NCBI GenBank assembly: GCA_035771165.1
Contig: JAWNZC010000471.1
Coordinates: 351,001-415,000 of the forward strand
Direction: 5' to 3'
Source: Paragorgia papillata
Lineage: Eukaryota > Cnidaria > Anthozoa > Scleralcyonacea > Coralliidae
Length of the DNA: 64,000 bases
Part shown: in pieces, positions 51,291 to 61,553 of the stretch
Layout of the letters: the number at the start of each line of letters is the position of its first letter
How positions within the stretch are numbered: position 1 is the first letter of the stretch
Program-made: the position numbers and the translations under genes
Notes under the pieces: model-generated
Databases searched by the model: none
What the model saw: the letters and a program-made list of their open reading frames with translations, nothing else
What the model was told of the DNA's origin: nothing

Positions 51291-52005
51291 AAGTGCTTAT
51301 GAAACGAAAGTTAAGTCTGTGTTATTTGAAAGAACGCTTAAAATGATAGAGTAACATCTTTTCCAGTTTTTCGTTTCCTTGCTTCGTTCTTGAGATATTT
51401 CAGTTTGTTTTTGATATACAAATTGGACGTCATTTGATATATGATAGACGTCACATGTGCATAATGAGTTAACGAAAGATATATATCGTTGCTATTATAT
51501 CAAACTAAATTAATTCGAAGGAAGCGTGTGGGTGTGTTTCGCCCAGAACACTAAACATGTAGATTTTCAAGTGATTATGTTTGATAATGTCAAAGATATA
51601 TAACGTCCAATAAGTCATTATGCACGTGCGACGTCAAAATGTTTCACTTGTATATCAAACAAACTGAAATATCTCAAGAACGAAGCAAGGAAACGAAAAA
51701 CTTCAAAAGATGTTACTCTATCATTTTATATTAAGTGTTCTTCAATCTCGTTCCCAAAGCCCACGTTCCCCTTACCCAGCGGGCGGGAAACGAGAGGCTT
51801 TGGGTTAATCCGTTCACGCCATCACAGGATTCTTGCTATCCGGAAGAAGAGTTATATAGAGTTCACTGTGTTCATCAGCCAATTAAATATCGATGTGAAA
51901 CGGATTATCCCAGAGTCTCTCGTTTCCCGGGTTGGGAACATGGGCTCTGGGAACGAGATTGAGTGTTCTTTCAAATAAGACAGACTTAATTTTCGTTTCA
52001 TATAG
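51291..52005. mobile_element. Long-arm foldback with a nested insertion
   Basis: The ends TTATGAAACGAAAGTTAAGT and ACTTAATTTTCGTTTCATATA pair, with inner arms TTTTCGTTTCCTTGCTTCGT and ACGAAGCAAGGAAACGAAAA. The element at 51743-51961 interrupts the right arm. Related to the TTAA family; the TSD here is not clear. Confidence 0.65.
51743..51961. mobile_element. Foldback MITE, 9-bp TSD family, copy 2
   Basis: The ends CAATCTCGTTCCCAAAGCCC and GGGCTCTGGGAACGAGATTG are flanked by AGTGTTCTT on both sides (51734-51742, 51962-51970). Removing it repairs the host arm ATTTTA...AGTGTTCTTTCAAATAAG. Confidence 0.8.
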
Positions 52006-52155
52006 GCACCGTTTCATAAGTCAACTTTTGTCATGTGATTGCTGCCAAATATTTTATATTGGTAGTTTCAACCATCGCTATGAGTGGCCTTTCCCCCCAC
52101 ATTCTTTCGTAGCATGCAGGTGCTACGTGCAAACGGTACGTCACGTACGGCTTTT

Positions 52156-52645
52156 AGAGAGCTTAAGCATATTAGGCGTTTTTGAGACACGGGCGGTGAC
52201 CGGAAGAACAGGAATACAATGCAGAACTACTGAACCGCGTATTCTTTGAAAAGACTTTTTTCCCTAAAACAAAGGCTATGAATAATCACATATCTAAACT
52301 GTTAGCTCGTAAGCTTAAATTTCATCTTTATATAAAAATAAAATACAGATCCTTTATTTTATATTGTAATGTAATGAAATTATCCCCCTTAAAATACAAG
52401 TTTTCTACTTTAAAAGTATGTCTCATTGTAGTAAAACAACGATAACAGGCCTCAACGTTCTAGAAGTTCCTCCCGTCGTCTCAAGAACGTGAAAATGCTC
52501 TCATTGACGTCTTGTGTAGAACGACGACGGCGTTCTCTTTGCTCTTGGAATTTTAAATTGCTCATTATCATTGTTTTGAATGAAAAATGCTATTGAATTC
52601 AATCGCCGTCCGTGGCTCTAAAACGCATGTATGCTTAAGCTCTCT
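52156..52645. mobile_element. MITE with AGAGAGCTTAAGC ends, copy 2
   Basis: Second copy of the 14028 element, 490 bp, with the same TIRs. It carries small indels relative to copy 1 (for example an extra AAGTTCCTCCCGTCGTCT near 52463). Confidence 0.78.
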
Positions 52646-52694
52646 TTTATCACGTCAGCACGTACTGCACGCAATTGGAGAAATATAAATCTTT

Positions 52695-52998
52695 TAGGGG
52701 CCGAATACATGGGGAAATTTCAGCCCGGGCTGAGATTTCAGCCCAGCTACTGGGGGATGGAAATGAGGGAGTGAATGTTTTGAATGAGAAACACGAAGTG
52801 TGGAATACAGAAAGTGCCTTGTGAAAAGCGATAAAGAAGGAATAAATATGGTTTATTTGAAATACACATCTAAATATGTTTGTTTTATGCTGCATGTTTG
52901 TGACAACTTGGCTGATTTCCACACTTCGTGTTTCTTATTCAAATCATTCTCCTCTTTTCCATACCTCAGCAGCCGGGCTGAAATTTCCCCATGTATTC
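52695..52998. mobile_element. MITE with GAATACATGGGGAAATTTCA ends
   Basis: AATACATGGGGAAATTTCAG on the left mirrors CTGAAATTTCCCCATGTATT on the right. The right outer end is replaced by CAACCTCGTACCCAGGG, an end of the 9-bp-TSD family. Confidence 0.7.
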
Positions 52999-53869
52999 CA
53001 ACCTCGTACCCAGGGCATTTTGCCTCCATGTTGGGAGGTCGGCGAAAATGGCCCTGGCATCGGCTGGTCACGTGACACCCAGAATTTTGGGGTGTTATGG
53101 CAAGAAAATTTATGCGGTCTTTGTGTTTTGTTTTTGTATAATACGTATACATGAATAATAAATTAGAAATATTTAACGCTCTGCCGACTCACTCATGTGA
53201 ACCTTTATCATAAAAGCAACTGGCTAGCGTTATTCTTCATACTCCCACGATTATCCAGGATACATGTAAATGTCATGAACAAACATATATTCATATACTC
53301 ATTCATAATATATGTTACTTGTCCTCCTATAGGTGAGATCTCGGGTGGTCAATAACAAGATCTCGTCTAAGTTCCAACCTCCTGTTATGAATGAGGAATT
53401 AAAGATTTGTATTTCTCCAACTCATTAATAATTTATGAGTTATCGTGTTTACAGTGTGTTTAATCCATAACATCCGGAACTCAGATCGCGTAGAGCCGTT
53501 GCTGACGTGATCAGATAAAAGTCGTACGTGATGCACCGTGCGGTACAATCTGTTATGAATTTTCTATCGCCCGCGAAAACCGCGAAATCGCTCATTTTAT
53601 CGCAAGCGACTGCACGTAGCACCTTTGCTACGAAAGAATGTGTGGGAAAAGGCTAAAAATAATTGAAACTACCAATATATCCCGAATTTTAAATATGATT
53701 ACTAGTAAAGCTAACCCTGAATCTAACCGTAATAGATCTGGAGTAACAAACTTAATTAAAAAGGTGATTGCGTAGTGTTGAGACACAATGAGCCGGTATT
53801 TTTTTCTTTATAAACACTTTCGTGGCAACAATGGCTAAATATAATCGTTGTATAAGATAAAACACAATC

Positions 53870-54115
53870 CGAAGACGAACATCTTGAAAACCCAAGATAT
53901 GGATTAACTTATTTATTTATTTACATAGTTCGCCAGTATACAATTTGCTAATAGCTATATGTATGGCAGGAATTACCTACAGAGAAGACTCCATCAATAA
54001 TAGGATTCCATGCAAAAGACACACAAAAAAAAAAATTTAAAAAAATTAATCTCTTGGGTTTTCAAGATGTTCGTCTTCGAATTTTGTTTTATCTTATATT
54101 TCTTTAAACTTGGCT
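53870..54115. repeat. Inverted repeat (GAAGACGAACATCTTGAAAA)
   Basis: AAGACGAACATCTTGAAAAC at 53873 mirrors GTTTTCAAGATGTTCGTCTT at 54058, with an AT-rich spacer of about 165 bp. Confidence 0.7.
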
Positions 54116-54144
54116 TTTGGTATAATCGTTGTGATATTGGTAAA

Positions 54145-54765
54145 GGACCTCTTTATTAAGCCCTCCCCGATCCCTTCTCTATTAAGCTCTCCTCTCTATT
54201 AAGCCTCTCTCTCTTATAAAGGCCTGGTCAAACGCTTTCAACATCGCATTCAACATCATTCAACATTGTTGAATAATGTTGAAAGCACGAGTGGCCAAAG
54301 GAATTCAACATCGTTCAATATTCATGAATGACAATTAATTGAACGCGGGCTACCACGGCTGGAATCGACAATATCCCGCATGGCGTATGTCTCTGTTCAA
54401 CAAAGTTGAATGAAATGTGGCCAAATGCGTTCAACATTTTGAGAACAATAGAAATGTTGAACGCGTGTTGAACGAAAATTTGAACATGTTCAAATTTCGT
54501 TCAACACCATTCAACAACGTTCAACATCATTCAACAGGGGTGGCCAAACGCTTTCAACATGTTGAATTCAACAATGTTGAACGATGTTGAATGAAATGTT
54601 GAAAGCGTTTGGCCACCTTCTATGAAGGCTTCCTCTTTATTAAGTCTCTCTCTTATTAAGTGCCCCTTTCTATTAAGTCCGCATGACCATTAAGGCCCCC
54701 TCTCTACTAAGCCCCTCTTCTCTATTAAGGCCCCCCTCAATTAAGCCTCGGCCCTTATAATTCTC
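54145..54765 (+). repeat. Degenerate CTCTCTATTAAGCCC array split by a MITE
   Basis: Loose ~14-16-bp repeats of TCTCTATTAAGC before 54216 and again after 54625. Confidence 0.65.
54220..54622. mobile_element. Palindromic TTCAACAT MITE, copy 1
   Basis: The left end AGGCCTGGTCAAACGCTTTC mirrors the right end GAAAGCGTTTGGCCACC. The interior is rich in TTCAACAT/ATGTTGAA. About 400 bp; the outer right end is diverged. Confidence 0.8.
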
Positions 54766-55139
54766 TGGGTCTTTTTACGGTAGGTCCTGATATCAAGTTT
54801 TTGAACAATAGCAATACAGCTAAAACAATCTTATATTCGCCGTTTACAAATGTAAAATGCTTCAACGAACTGGATTTTATTCTGAAACTGTGAACTGGTC
54901 AAAACAAACAACAGGTTTTATATTTTACCGTACGTGACCTCGAGCTTAATGCACAACAAATGATTGAAATGTGAACAATTTATGGAGTGTGACCGGTGCC
55001 GGTGGTCGTTGATAATCAATTGTCACTTATCAAATCGTAACAGGAGCATATCATAAATCATTAATAATTCATGAGATAATCAGCCAATTACAATAGTTCA
55101 TTCAATCACCTGATTGAAGTTGGATACATAGATAATTAG

Positions 55140-55320
55140 GATAGATGAACACCGGTTCTCATCTAATATCTTGGGTTTTACAGCTGGAGTATCAAGATAT
55201 TAGATGAAACACCGGTTTTCATCTAATATCTTGGGTTTTACAGCTGGAGTATGATACTCCAGCTGTAAAACCCAAGATATTAGATGAAAACCGGTGTTCA
55301 TCTATCCTAGTTATCTATGC
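55140..55320. repeat. Three-arm palindrome (AATATCTTGGGTTTTACAGC)
   Basis: The unit CATCTAATATCTTGGGTTTT / ACAGCTGGAGTAT occurs twice in direct orientation and once inverted. The outer ends ATAGATAATTAGGATAGATG and CATCTATCCTAGTTATCTAT also pair. Confidence 0.8.
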
Positions 55321-55994
55321 AAAACAAACAAGTTGCTGTATGAATAAATTTTGCACACACTCATGAATAAAATCGGCGTTTAGTTATAAAACACGCGGAA
55401 CAGCGGAACACCTAGCCTCCTTGAGTGACGGAAGCGCCTCACAACGTCTGCTCAAGGAGGCTACGGAACACCAAGAATAACAATAATCTGATATGGCTGT
55501 CGAATATTGAACTGCTGGAGAGAATTCGAAATTAAGCTGACCCGGGCTTTGTTTGTTTCATGCATAATCAACTCTATCGTTTTACCGAATTTAAAAGCTT
55601 GGCCAAGGTTTATTGCGCACGCTGAGATCAGCTAGGTTATTGTAATGATTTTCCACTCCCCCCTTCAAAATGTTTATTAGAAATTTGAATGCATGCCCGT
55701 ATAAGGCATCAGAAGAATCCTAACAATAACCTAGCTGCTGTGGTTTAAATTCGTGTGCTCCATTTATGCTACTAGTAATAGATATTAAAAGCATGAGCAG
55801 CTGATCTGTATGTGGTTTTATACAAGGCGAGCTTCAGCTGGAGTGGCCAAATGCGGTCGCCATCGTAACTGTCGCGTGGAATTTGCATAGTATGAACGGA
55901 AAAGGGGGAAGTCTGCACACAGGCTATTTAAGACGTTGTTTATGTTTATCTGATTCTGACTTCGACAACATTGACCAGAGCATCGATCGGCGTT
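55321..55994. other. Intergenic, little seen
   Basis: Only a short palindrome at 55410-55463 (TAGCCTCCTTGAG / CTCAAGGAGGCTA) stands out. No supported gene. Confidence 0.5.
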
Positions 55995-56692
55995 TATGCA
56001 TCAGTCAATTCCAGCTGCGATCATCCCCCCCCCGGGACAACCCCCGGGCATTGGTAAATTTTCATTTTTTTCGTGCAAATGCCCGGGGGTAGGGCAAAAA
56101 AGAAGGAACAATGCCCCACCCTTGGGACGAAAAAGCAAAACAAATGCCCCACCCCCGGGCCGACAAATTAGTCAATTTCAAAGAATGTACTAAATTAATT
56201 ACATGCGTTTTAACAATTTATATTTATACCTCTGTTCATTGTTCTTTTGGGGATTTTTTTTAAAAAAAAACAAGGAAAACTATCGTGTTCACTAATTCAG
56301 ATGAAAACATCGACGAAAGGCTGTGACACACTTGCTAATATTGCAGAAAAACCTTTTATAAACCTTTATAAAAACAAGACAGCCTACCTTTAAAATATAT
56401 ATGTCCACAAGTTTATCTAGGCCTTCTTTCTTCAGCCAAGACACAACAAAGCTCTCGTCCTTGCCGATAAAGTCGTCCATTTTGGCATATAACAAAGGAA
56501 ACTCGTGGCCGCGGTCTTTTCTCCGTGAGCGGCAAATGCCCGGGGGGTAATAACTCGATATTGACAAATGCCCGGCCCCCGGGTGAACACGCAGCTGCAA
56601 ATGCCCGGCCGTGGGGACAAGTAAGCGTGCAAATGCCCCACACTGTCCCGGGGGGGGGGGATGGTCGCAGCTGGAATTGACTGATGCATTAT
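55995..56692. mobile_element. ~700-bp DNA element with long TIRs and a SAM-like exon
   Basis: TGCATCAGTCAATTCCAGCT at the left mirrors AGCTGGAATTGACTGATGCA at the right, followed inward by GCGATCATCCCCCC / GGGGATGGTCGC and several AATGCCC(C)GG motifs. The minus-strand interior carries an exon-like frame. Confidence 0.75.
56396..56480 (-). pseudogene. SAM-like exon fragment in DNA element
   Basis: On the minus strand from about 56480: MDDFIGKDESFVVSWLKKEG followed by LDKLVDIYIL K, then a donor-like AAAG|GTAGGC. The WLKKEGLDKLVDIY pattern resembles the first helices of a SAM domain. Not a complete gene; probably carried or captured by the element. Confidence 0.4.
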
Positions 56693-56885
56693 ACTCACCA
56701 AGAAAATTTCTTGACTCTCAGATCAGCGTGAACTTTGCCGATTGTGACCACATAAAGCGTTCAACTATATTGACCGGTCTTTACAAGAAGCATTTGAAGA
56801 ACTGGATCATTCTGAATGTAATATAGCAAGATGAGGTTTGTATTATTTGCATTATATTCGACATTTCGTCGAAATTTATGTTCAA

Positions 56886-57075
56886 CAGTGGAACCTCGAT
56901 TTAACGAAGTGCCAAGGAGGGTTCGTTAAATCGAGAACCTCGTTATAACGAATATGCGGAAAAACAACCAAAATGTCCGTTATGCCGAGGTAGAGTTAAT
57001 AATTGTTTTGTAACGGTGTTACGTCGGCACTATATACTCAGGACTTCGTTATATAGAGGTTCGTTAAATGTTGAT
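56886..57075. mobile_element. Pogo/Tigger-like end
   Basis: CAGTGGAACCTCGATTTAAC followed by inverted internal copies (GTTCGTTAAATCGAG; CCTCGTTATAACGAA). The right end was not found. Confidence 0.6.
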
Positions 57076-57420
57076 TCCGCAGGGCCTTCTGTCCGCTAAA
57101 TTGTGAACCTGTCGAAGAAACGCTAAGACGCGGTGTATCTCTTTCATAAGTCATAACTGTAAAGTTTACACGGCATTTTCCAACATATCAGACGTTTGCG
57201 AGAACGAAGTCAACGCAGACAGATCAAATTACACGCTACTCATTCATGAAGATTCATAGGTGATGGGAAAAATTGTCAATTTGTGATCACAACACTACAT
57301 GATCGAAACTGAATACGAATAAATGAAGGTGCATTTGTGACTGCGTACTTTGCAGGAAGCAGTGACCGCGCAGTGTGTACAAACAGGGAATTCCCGACTG
57401 CATGAAGAAGTTGCTGCTCT

Positions 57421-57840
57421 ACACGCGTAAAAAACGCGCAACTTGTTCACGGTTGTCAACAGGCGTGAACAATGTTGTGCTGCTCGCCGTGAACAATGTT
57501 GTGCTGCTCGCCGTGAACAAGTTGTCAACAAGTTGTTCACTTATGGTTCGAACAACTTGTTCACGGATAAATCAACAGTCATGAACAAGTTGTTCCAACA
57601 GCACATTTTTATAGCCAACAACGTTTTTCGCACATGATACAACATGTTGTAACAGCATGACGAAGTAACAACGATGAACAACAATGTTACAACAATGGTG
57701 AACATGGTTGATGTATCAACACCTGCTTCGGTTGTTACAACATGCGTGAACAACGGTTGTTGTTTCATCAAGCAGTAACAACTTGTTGAAACAATGATGA
57801 ACAATGTTGTTCATTTATCAGTGTTGTTCACATATGATAA
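57421..57840 (+). mobile_element. GTGAACAAGTTG element, copy 2
   Basis: Begins ACACGCGTAAAAAACGCGCA, then CTTGTTCACGG; contains tandem GAACAATGTTGTGCTGCTCG (twice) and many mirrored GTTGTTCA/TGAACAAC motifs. Homologous to 42058-42205 inverted. Confidence 0.65.
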
Positions 57841-58257
57841 CAAGTTGTTACAGCATTGTTTTACATGACAATTTCTAGTCCTGCTACCTAGAATCGCACT
57901 TTTGCGATTACGTTTACACACGAGCAAACAGAACTTGTGTAATACAACGTTGTCCAGAAAGAACTTGTATAGACAAACATTGTCGCGTATACGGAGCTCT
58001 GACGTTCCAGTCCAGGTAAGTGAGCTAGACCGGTCTAATAACCGAGATCCCAGTTGCACAAAGCGACATCTCGGCTAGGCCGCGCTAGGCGGACTGCCTC
58101 GGTTCTCATATTAACGCAAGATGAAAATTAACAAGAAAGAAAAAACGGCAAAAAAGAATTAGAATACCCTGTGTGTCATGCTTACAGAAAAACGAAGCCA
58201 ATTTTGCTTTGTTATACCATTCTGCCTTTCTCAAATAGTCGTAATAAGTCTCCATCT

Positions 58258-58345
58258 GAGCCTCAGTGGCTGATGTGGCTCAATGGTTAGAGCGTCTAAC
58301 CGGTCATTAGAAGGTTGCAGGTTCGAACCCTGTCTGGGGTCTCAG
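58258..58345 (+). repeat. tRNA-like element
   Basis: GGCTCAATGGTTAGAGC D-arm, perfect 5-bp stem TCTAA/TTAGA around CCGGTCA, and T-arm GCAGGTTCGAACCCTGT. The acceptor arms do not pair and position 33 is C rather than T, so this is a tRNA-derived SINE head or pseudogene, not a functional tRNA. Confidence 0.6.
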
Positions 58346-58434
58346 AAATCTTTTCTGAGTAATTGAGCTTGACGAACGTCCACCGAACGTCTGTTACATA
58401 TTACACCAAGCTCGCAAACGTACCACAGGCACTA

Positions 58435-58866
58435 TTAAGCCCCGCGCAGACGACCAAGTTTTCCTTGACAGGTTTTTCCTTGACAAATTTTATTTGTTCG
58501 TGTGCACGACACAAATTGACAAGTTTTTCCTTGACAAGGCGCCTTGTTCAAAAGCTGGTTATGCCAGCTGCTTTTGAACAAGGAAATTTGTTCGTGTGTA
58601 TATAGTCGTCAAGGAAAACTTGACAAGATCATCTCCGAAGCTCATTACGCGATCATTACTGTCAAGGAAAACTTGTCCAACCGCACACACGAGCAATTAT
58701 AACTTGTCAAGGAAAATTGTTGGGGAAAAACGTGTTCACCGTACACACGAGCAATTATAAATTGTCAAGGAAAATGTTTGGGGGGAAAATTGTTCATCGT
58801 ACACACGAGCAAGGAAAGTTACCAAGGAACTTGTCAAGGAAAACTTGGTCGTCTGTGCGGGGCTTT
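58435..58866. mobile_element. MITE with GCCCCGCGCAGACGACCAAG ends
   Basis: AGCCCCGCGCAGACGACCAA mirrors TTGGTCGTCTGTGCGGGGCT. The interior consists of repeated TTTTCCTTGACAA / TTGTCAAGGAAAA in both orientations. Confidence 0.85.
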
Positions 58867-59219
58867 ACATTGATAATGCATGTCTTTTGTAAGCTTTTGA
58901 ATTTAATAATAAGTTTCAAAAGTTTCATTATTCATATCAAACCTCCATACGTTGTTTTACTAAACTCTAGAAAAAGATTTTAGAAGGGGGAACATGGTCT
59001 AAGAAGCAGATGTTTCAGGAAGTAAGGGGGGTGCGTTTGGTCCTGTTATATATACACACCTGCTGAAACTCTTAATGGCTATAAACTCTTCTAATAAATC
59101 TAGAATACGGTTCAATTTTCACCCTATGGCTTCAATCTCTTTTCAATTTTTCTTTTCAATTTTTTTCAGTTTTGTTTATTATTGTCTTCTAGCAGAAACC
59201 AACCAAATGGTATACGCAG

Positions 59220-59312
59220 TACGTGTTTTATCAGATCTAAAACACTCGGCTATCGCCTCGTGTTTTAAATCTGATAAAACACTGCTGCTCATTTTTTAAA
59301 TATTACTTAAAG
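59220..59312. repeat. Hairpin with ACTCGGCTATCGCCTCGTG apex
   Basis: CGTGTTTTATCAGATCTAAA pairs with TTTAAATCTGATAAAACACT. Same family as 46197 and 51005. Confidence 0.75.
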
Positions 59313-59409
59313 TGTGTTTTTCGATATCCAAAGCTTTAGAGATCTAAAAGGATTTTGTCGCATTGTTTGAAGTCAAACTCAAGTAAAAGGTTTTGCCATT
59401 TTACGAGTT

Positions 59410-59831
59410 AAGGCCTGGCCAAACGCTTTCAACATCGCATTGAACATCATTCAACATTGTTGAACGATGTTGAAAAATGTTGAAAGCACGAGTGCATGGC
59501 CAAATGAATTCAACATCGTTCAACATTCATGAATGACAATTAATTGAACGCGGGCTACCACAAAAGCTGGAATCGACAATATCCCGCATGGCGCATGTCT
59601 CTGTTCAACAAAGTTGAATGAAATGTGGCCAAATGCGTTCAACACCTTTCAACATTTTGAGAACAATAGAAATGTTGAACGCGTGTTGAACGAAAATTTG
59701 AACATGTTCAAATTTCGTTCAACATCATATATTCAACAACGTTCAACATCATTCAACAGGGGTGGCCAAACACTTTCAACATGTTGAATTCAACAATGTT
59801 GAACGATATGTTGAAAGCGTTTGACCAGGCC
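59410..59831. mobile_element. Palindromic TTCAACAT MITE, copy 2, TTA TSD
   Basis: AGGCCTGGCCAAACGCTTTC and GAAAGCGTTTGACCAGGCCT, flanked by TTA on both sides. About 85-90 per cent similar by eye to 54220-54622. Confidence 0.85.
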
Positions 59832-60103
59832 TTTAACGTTGTCCTGAAGTCGTGAAAATGATCTGAATAACGTTGTATGTAGAACAGGGGCGCCGTTGGG
59901 ATTACTCTTGGCACTAAAAATTATTCATTTTATTTGTTGTGTGAGGAAAATCCTATTGTATTAAGGACGTCGTCGTTGACGTTTGCGTTGTATTTGCTTA
60001 ATTAAGCTCCCTGTAATGATGGGCGTTGACGCCAGCGATTGGCCTATGGGTATATCAACAATATCGACCAGATGTTTACCACATTGGCTGTAGGCTTTAG
60101 GGC

Positions 60104-60884
60104 CTGTTCACACGAGGGAAGCACGGGTGGTGTGTGCTGTTAGCGCGCTGCCTCTCACCAAAAGTTAAGTCCGGTTAGACGGGGTTAGTACTTGGATGGG
60201 TGACCGCTTGGGAATGACCCCGTTGTCGAGCTGGAAACTAATGTGAGTAGAGTTGTAGTTGATCTCTCCTGTGCTTCGAGGGTTTTTCGCCGGGTTCTCC
60301 GGTTTTCCTCCCTCCGCAAAACCAACACTTACATCATGGTAGTCATGTTCAATTGGGGCATTTCGCTCTGTTTGACCACCAGTTGCTATAGGCAATAAAG
60401 TTATTAAATAGAAAAATAAATAAAATAGAAATAGACCGGGTTATCTCGGGGGGTAGGGATAACTTGGGGGCAAGGGTCAAAGTTGACCCTATTTCACATG
60501 ATAAAACGCAACTACCGTGTTGTCCCTGGCCCCCGAGATAACCCTAGCTTCATGTGAACGCTTCACCCCGAGTTATCCCGAGCAACAGCATAAATACGCA
60601 TGCCTAAGTTGACCCTACCCCCGAGATAACTCGGGTGAAAGCGTTCACATGGAGGTACAATGTCGTTCCCAGAGCCAAATATGCCCGGCCGCGCGGGATA
60701 ACTCGGGGGCTAGGGTTACCCTATCGCTCCGACCGAGTTATCCCTATCCCCCGAGTTATCTCGGTCTCATGTGAACGGTTTACTTTTTTAACATGGAAAT
60801 AAACTAACACCGAGTTATCTCGGGGGATAGGGATAACCCCCCCCCCCCCCCGAGATAACTCGCCTCATGTGAACAGGCCCTTTA
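60104..60884. mobile_element. DNA element with GGGCCTGTTCACAYGAG ends
   Basis: GGGCCTGTTCACACGAG at the left and CTCATGTGAACAGGCCC at the right. The interior carries repeated CGAGTTATC/GATAACTCG motifs. A 5S-like SINE is inserted near its left end. Confidence 0.7.
60125..60425 (+). mobile_element. 5S rRNA-derived SINE
   Basis: AAGTTAAGTCCGGTTAGACG, GGGTTAGTACTTGGATGGGT and GACCGCTTGGGAA (60161-60214) match the internal pol III promoter half of 5S rRNA. A body with GGGTTCTCCGGTTTTCCTCC and an A-rich AATAAA-type tail (60393-60425) follow. The first ~40 bases of 5S are diverged, so it is not a 5S gene. Confidence 0.75.
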
Positions 60885-60965
60885 AATAGTCTCTCTAGGC
60901 GTAACACTGTGGAAAAGCCGAGACTATATCTGAGCTTGTCTGAACTCTAATAGTATAATAGTTGA

Positions 60966-61553
60966 CACAGGGAGCCCAACTCTGACGCCTCTTTTTTTGT
61001 TTTATTATATTGAGCTTGACTGAAAAGCAAAACCGAGGCCGCTTAACAGTTGTGTAAGCTGGGATCGCGGCGCTTCTCTTAACAGTTGGTAATATATGCA
61101 TATATATGCAAATTACAGCGCGCGGTAATTTGAAACTCGAAACAGCTGTGGGCAGTCAGTTACGCAGTGCTGGAAAACACGCGAGAGAGTTTATCACACC
61201 GCGGGTGTTCCACCAACGTCAATTTGTTCGAGCTCAAAGTGCTGGAAAACACGCGAGAGAGTTTATCACACCGCGGGTGTTCGAGCTCAAATTACACGAC
61301 ACAGAACGCAGCACTGCGTGTTTAGTCGTCTCAGCTTTCAGTGAGCGTCACGCGCCATTCACGTGGCACAGAAGCCCACAGCTGTTTCGAGTTTCAAATT
61401 ACCTCGCGCTGTAATTTGCATATATATGCATATATTACCAACTGTTAAGAGAAGCGCCGCGATCCCAGCTTACAACTGTTAAGCGGCCTCAGTTTTCAGT
61501 CAAGCTCAATATAATAAAACAAAAAAAGAGGCGTCAGAGTTGGGCTCCCTGTG
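60966..61553. mobile_element. Foldback with ~185-bp arms and 7-bp TSD
   Basis: CACAGGGAGCCCAACTCTGA mirrors TCAGAGTTGGGCTCCCTGTG, and the arms stay nearly identical through GCTGGGATCGCGGCGCTTCT and AACTCGAAACAGCTGTG. Flanked by TAGTTGA on both sides. The centre has a 70-bp direct repeat (TGCTGGAAAACACGCGAGAG at 61171 and 61241). Confidence 0.85.

Larger units (their letters stand above)
52055..53690. repeat. Composite foldback hosting two MITEs
   Basis: ATTGGTAGTTTCAACC...CACATTCTTTCGTAGCA on the left mirrors TGCTACGAAAGAATGTGTGG...TTGAAACTACCAATAT on the right. The interior holds 52156-52645 and 52695-52998. Confidence 0.6.

Noticed and set aside
53334..53430. Possible extra exon after CTATAG (RSRVVNNKISS...)
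   Set aside because: It looked at first like the GUSB RV.GNKKG segment, but the true match, with correct phase, is at 48131. This one has no donor and no homology beyond a few residues.
57295..57804. Cys/Arg-rich frames (RRAAQHCS repeats)
   Set aside because: They follow the GAACAATGTTGTGCTGCTCG tandem and palindromic GTTGTTCAC motifs of a DNA element.
58258..58345. Functional tRNA gene (anticodon GGT)
   Set aside because: The acceptor arms do not pair and the base before the anticodon is C instead of the invariant T. Better read as a SINE head.
60150..60240. Functional 5S rRNA gene
   Set aside because: Only the internal promoter part and 3' half match; the 5' third is diverged and a SINE body plus A-rich tail follow.
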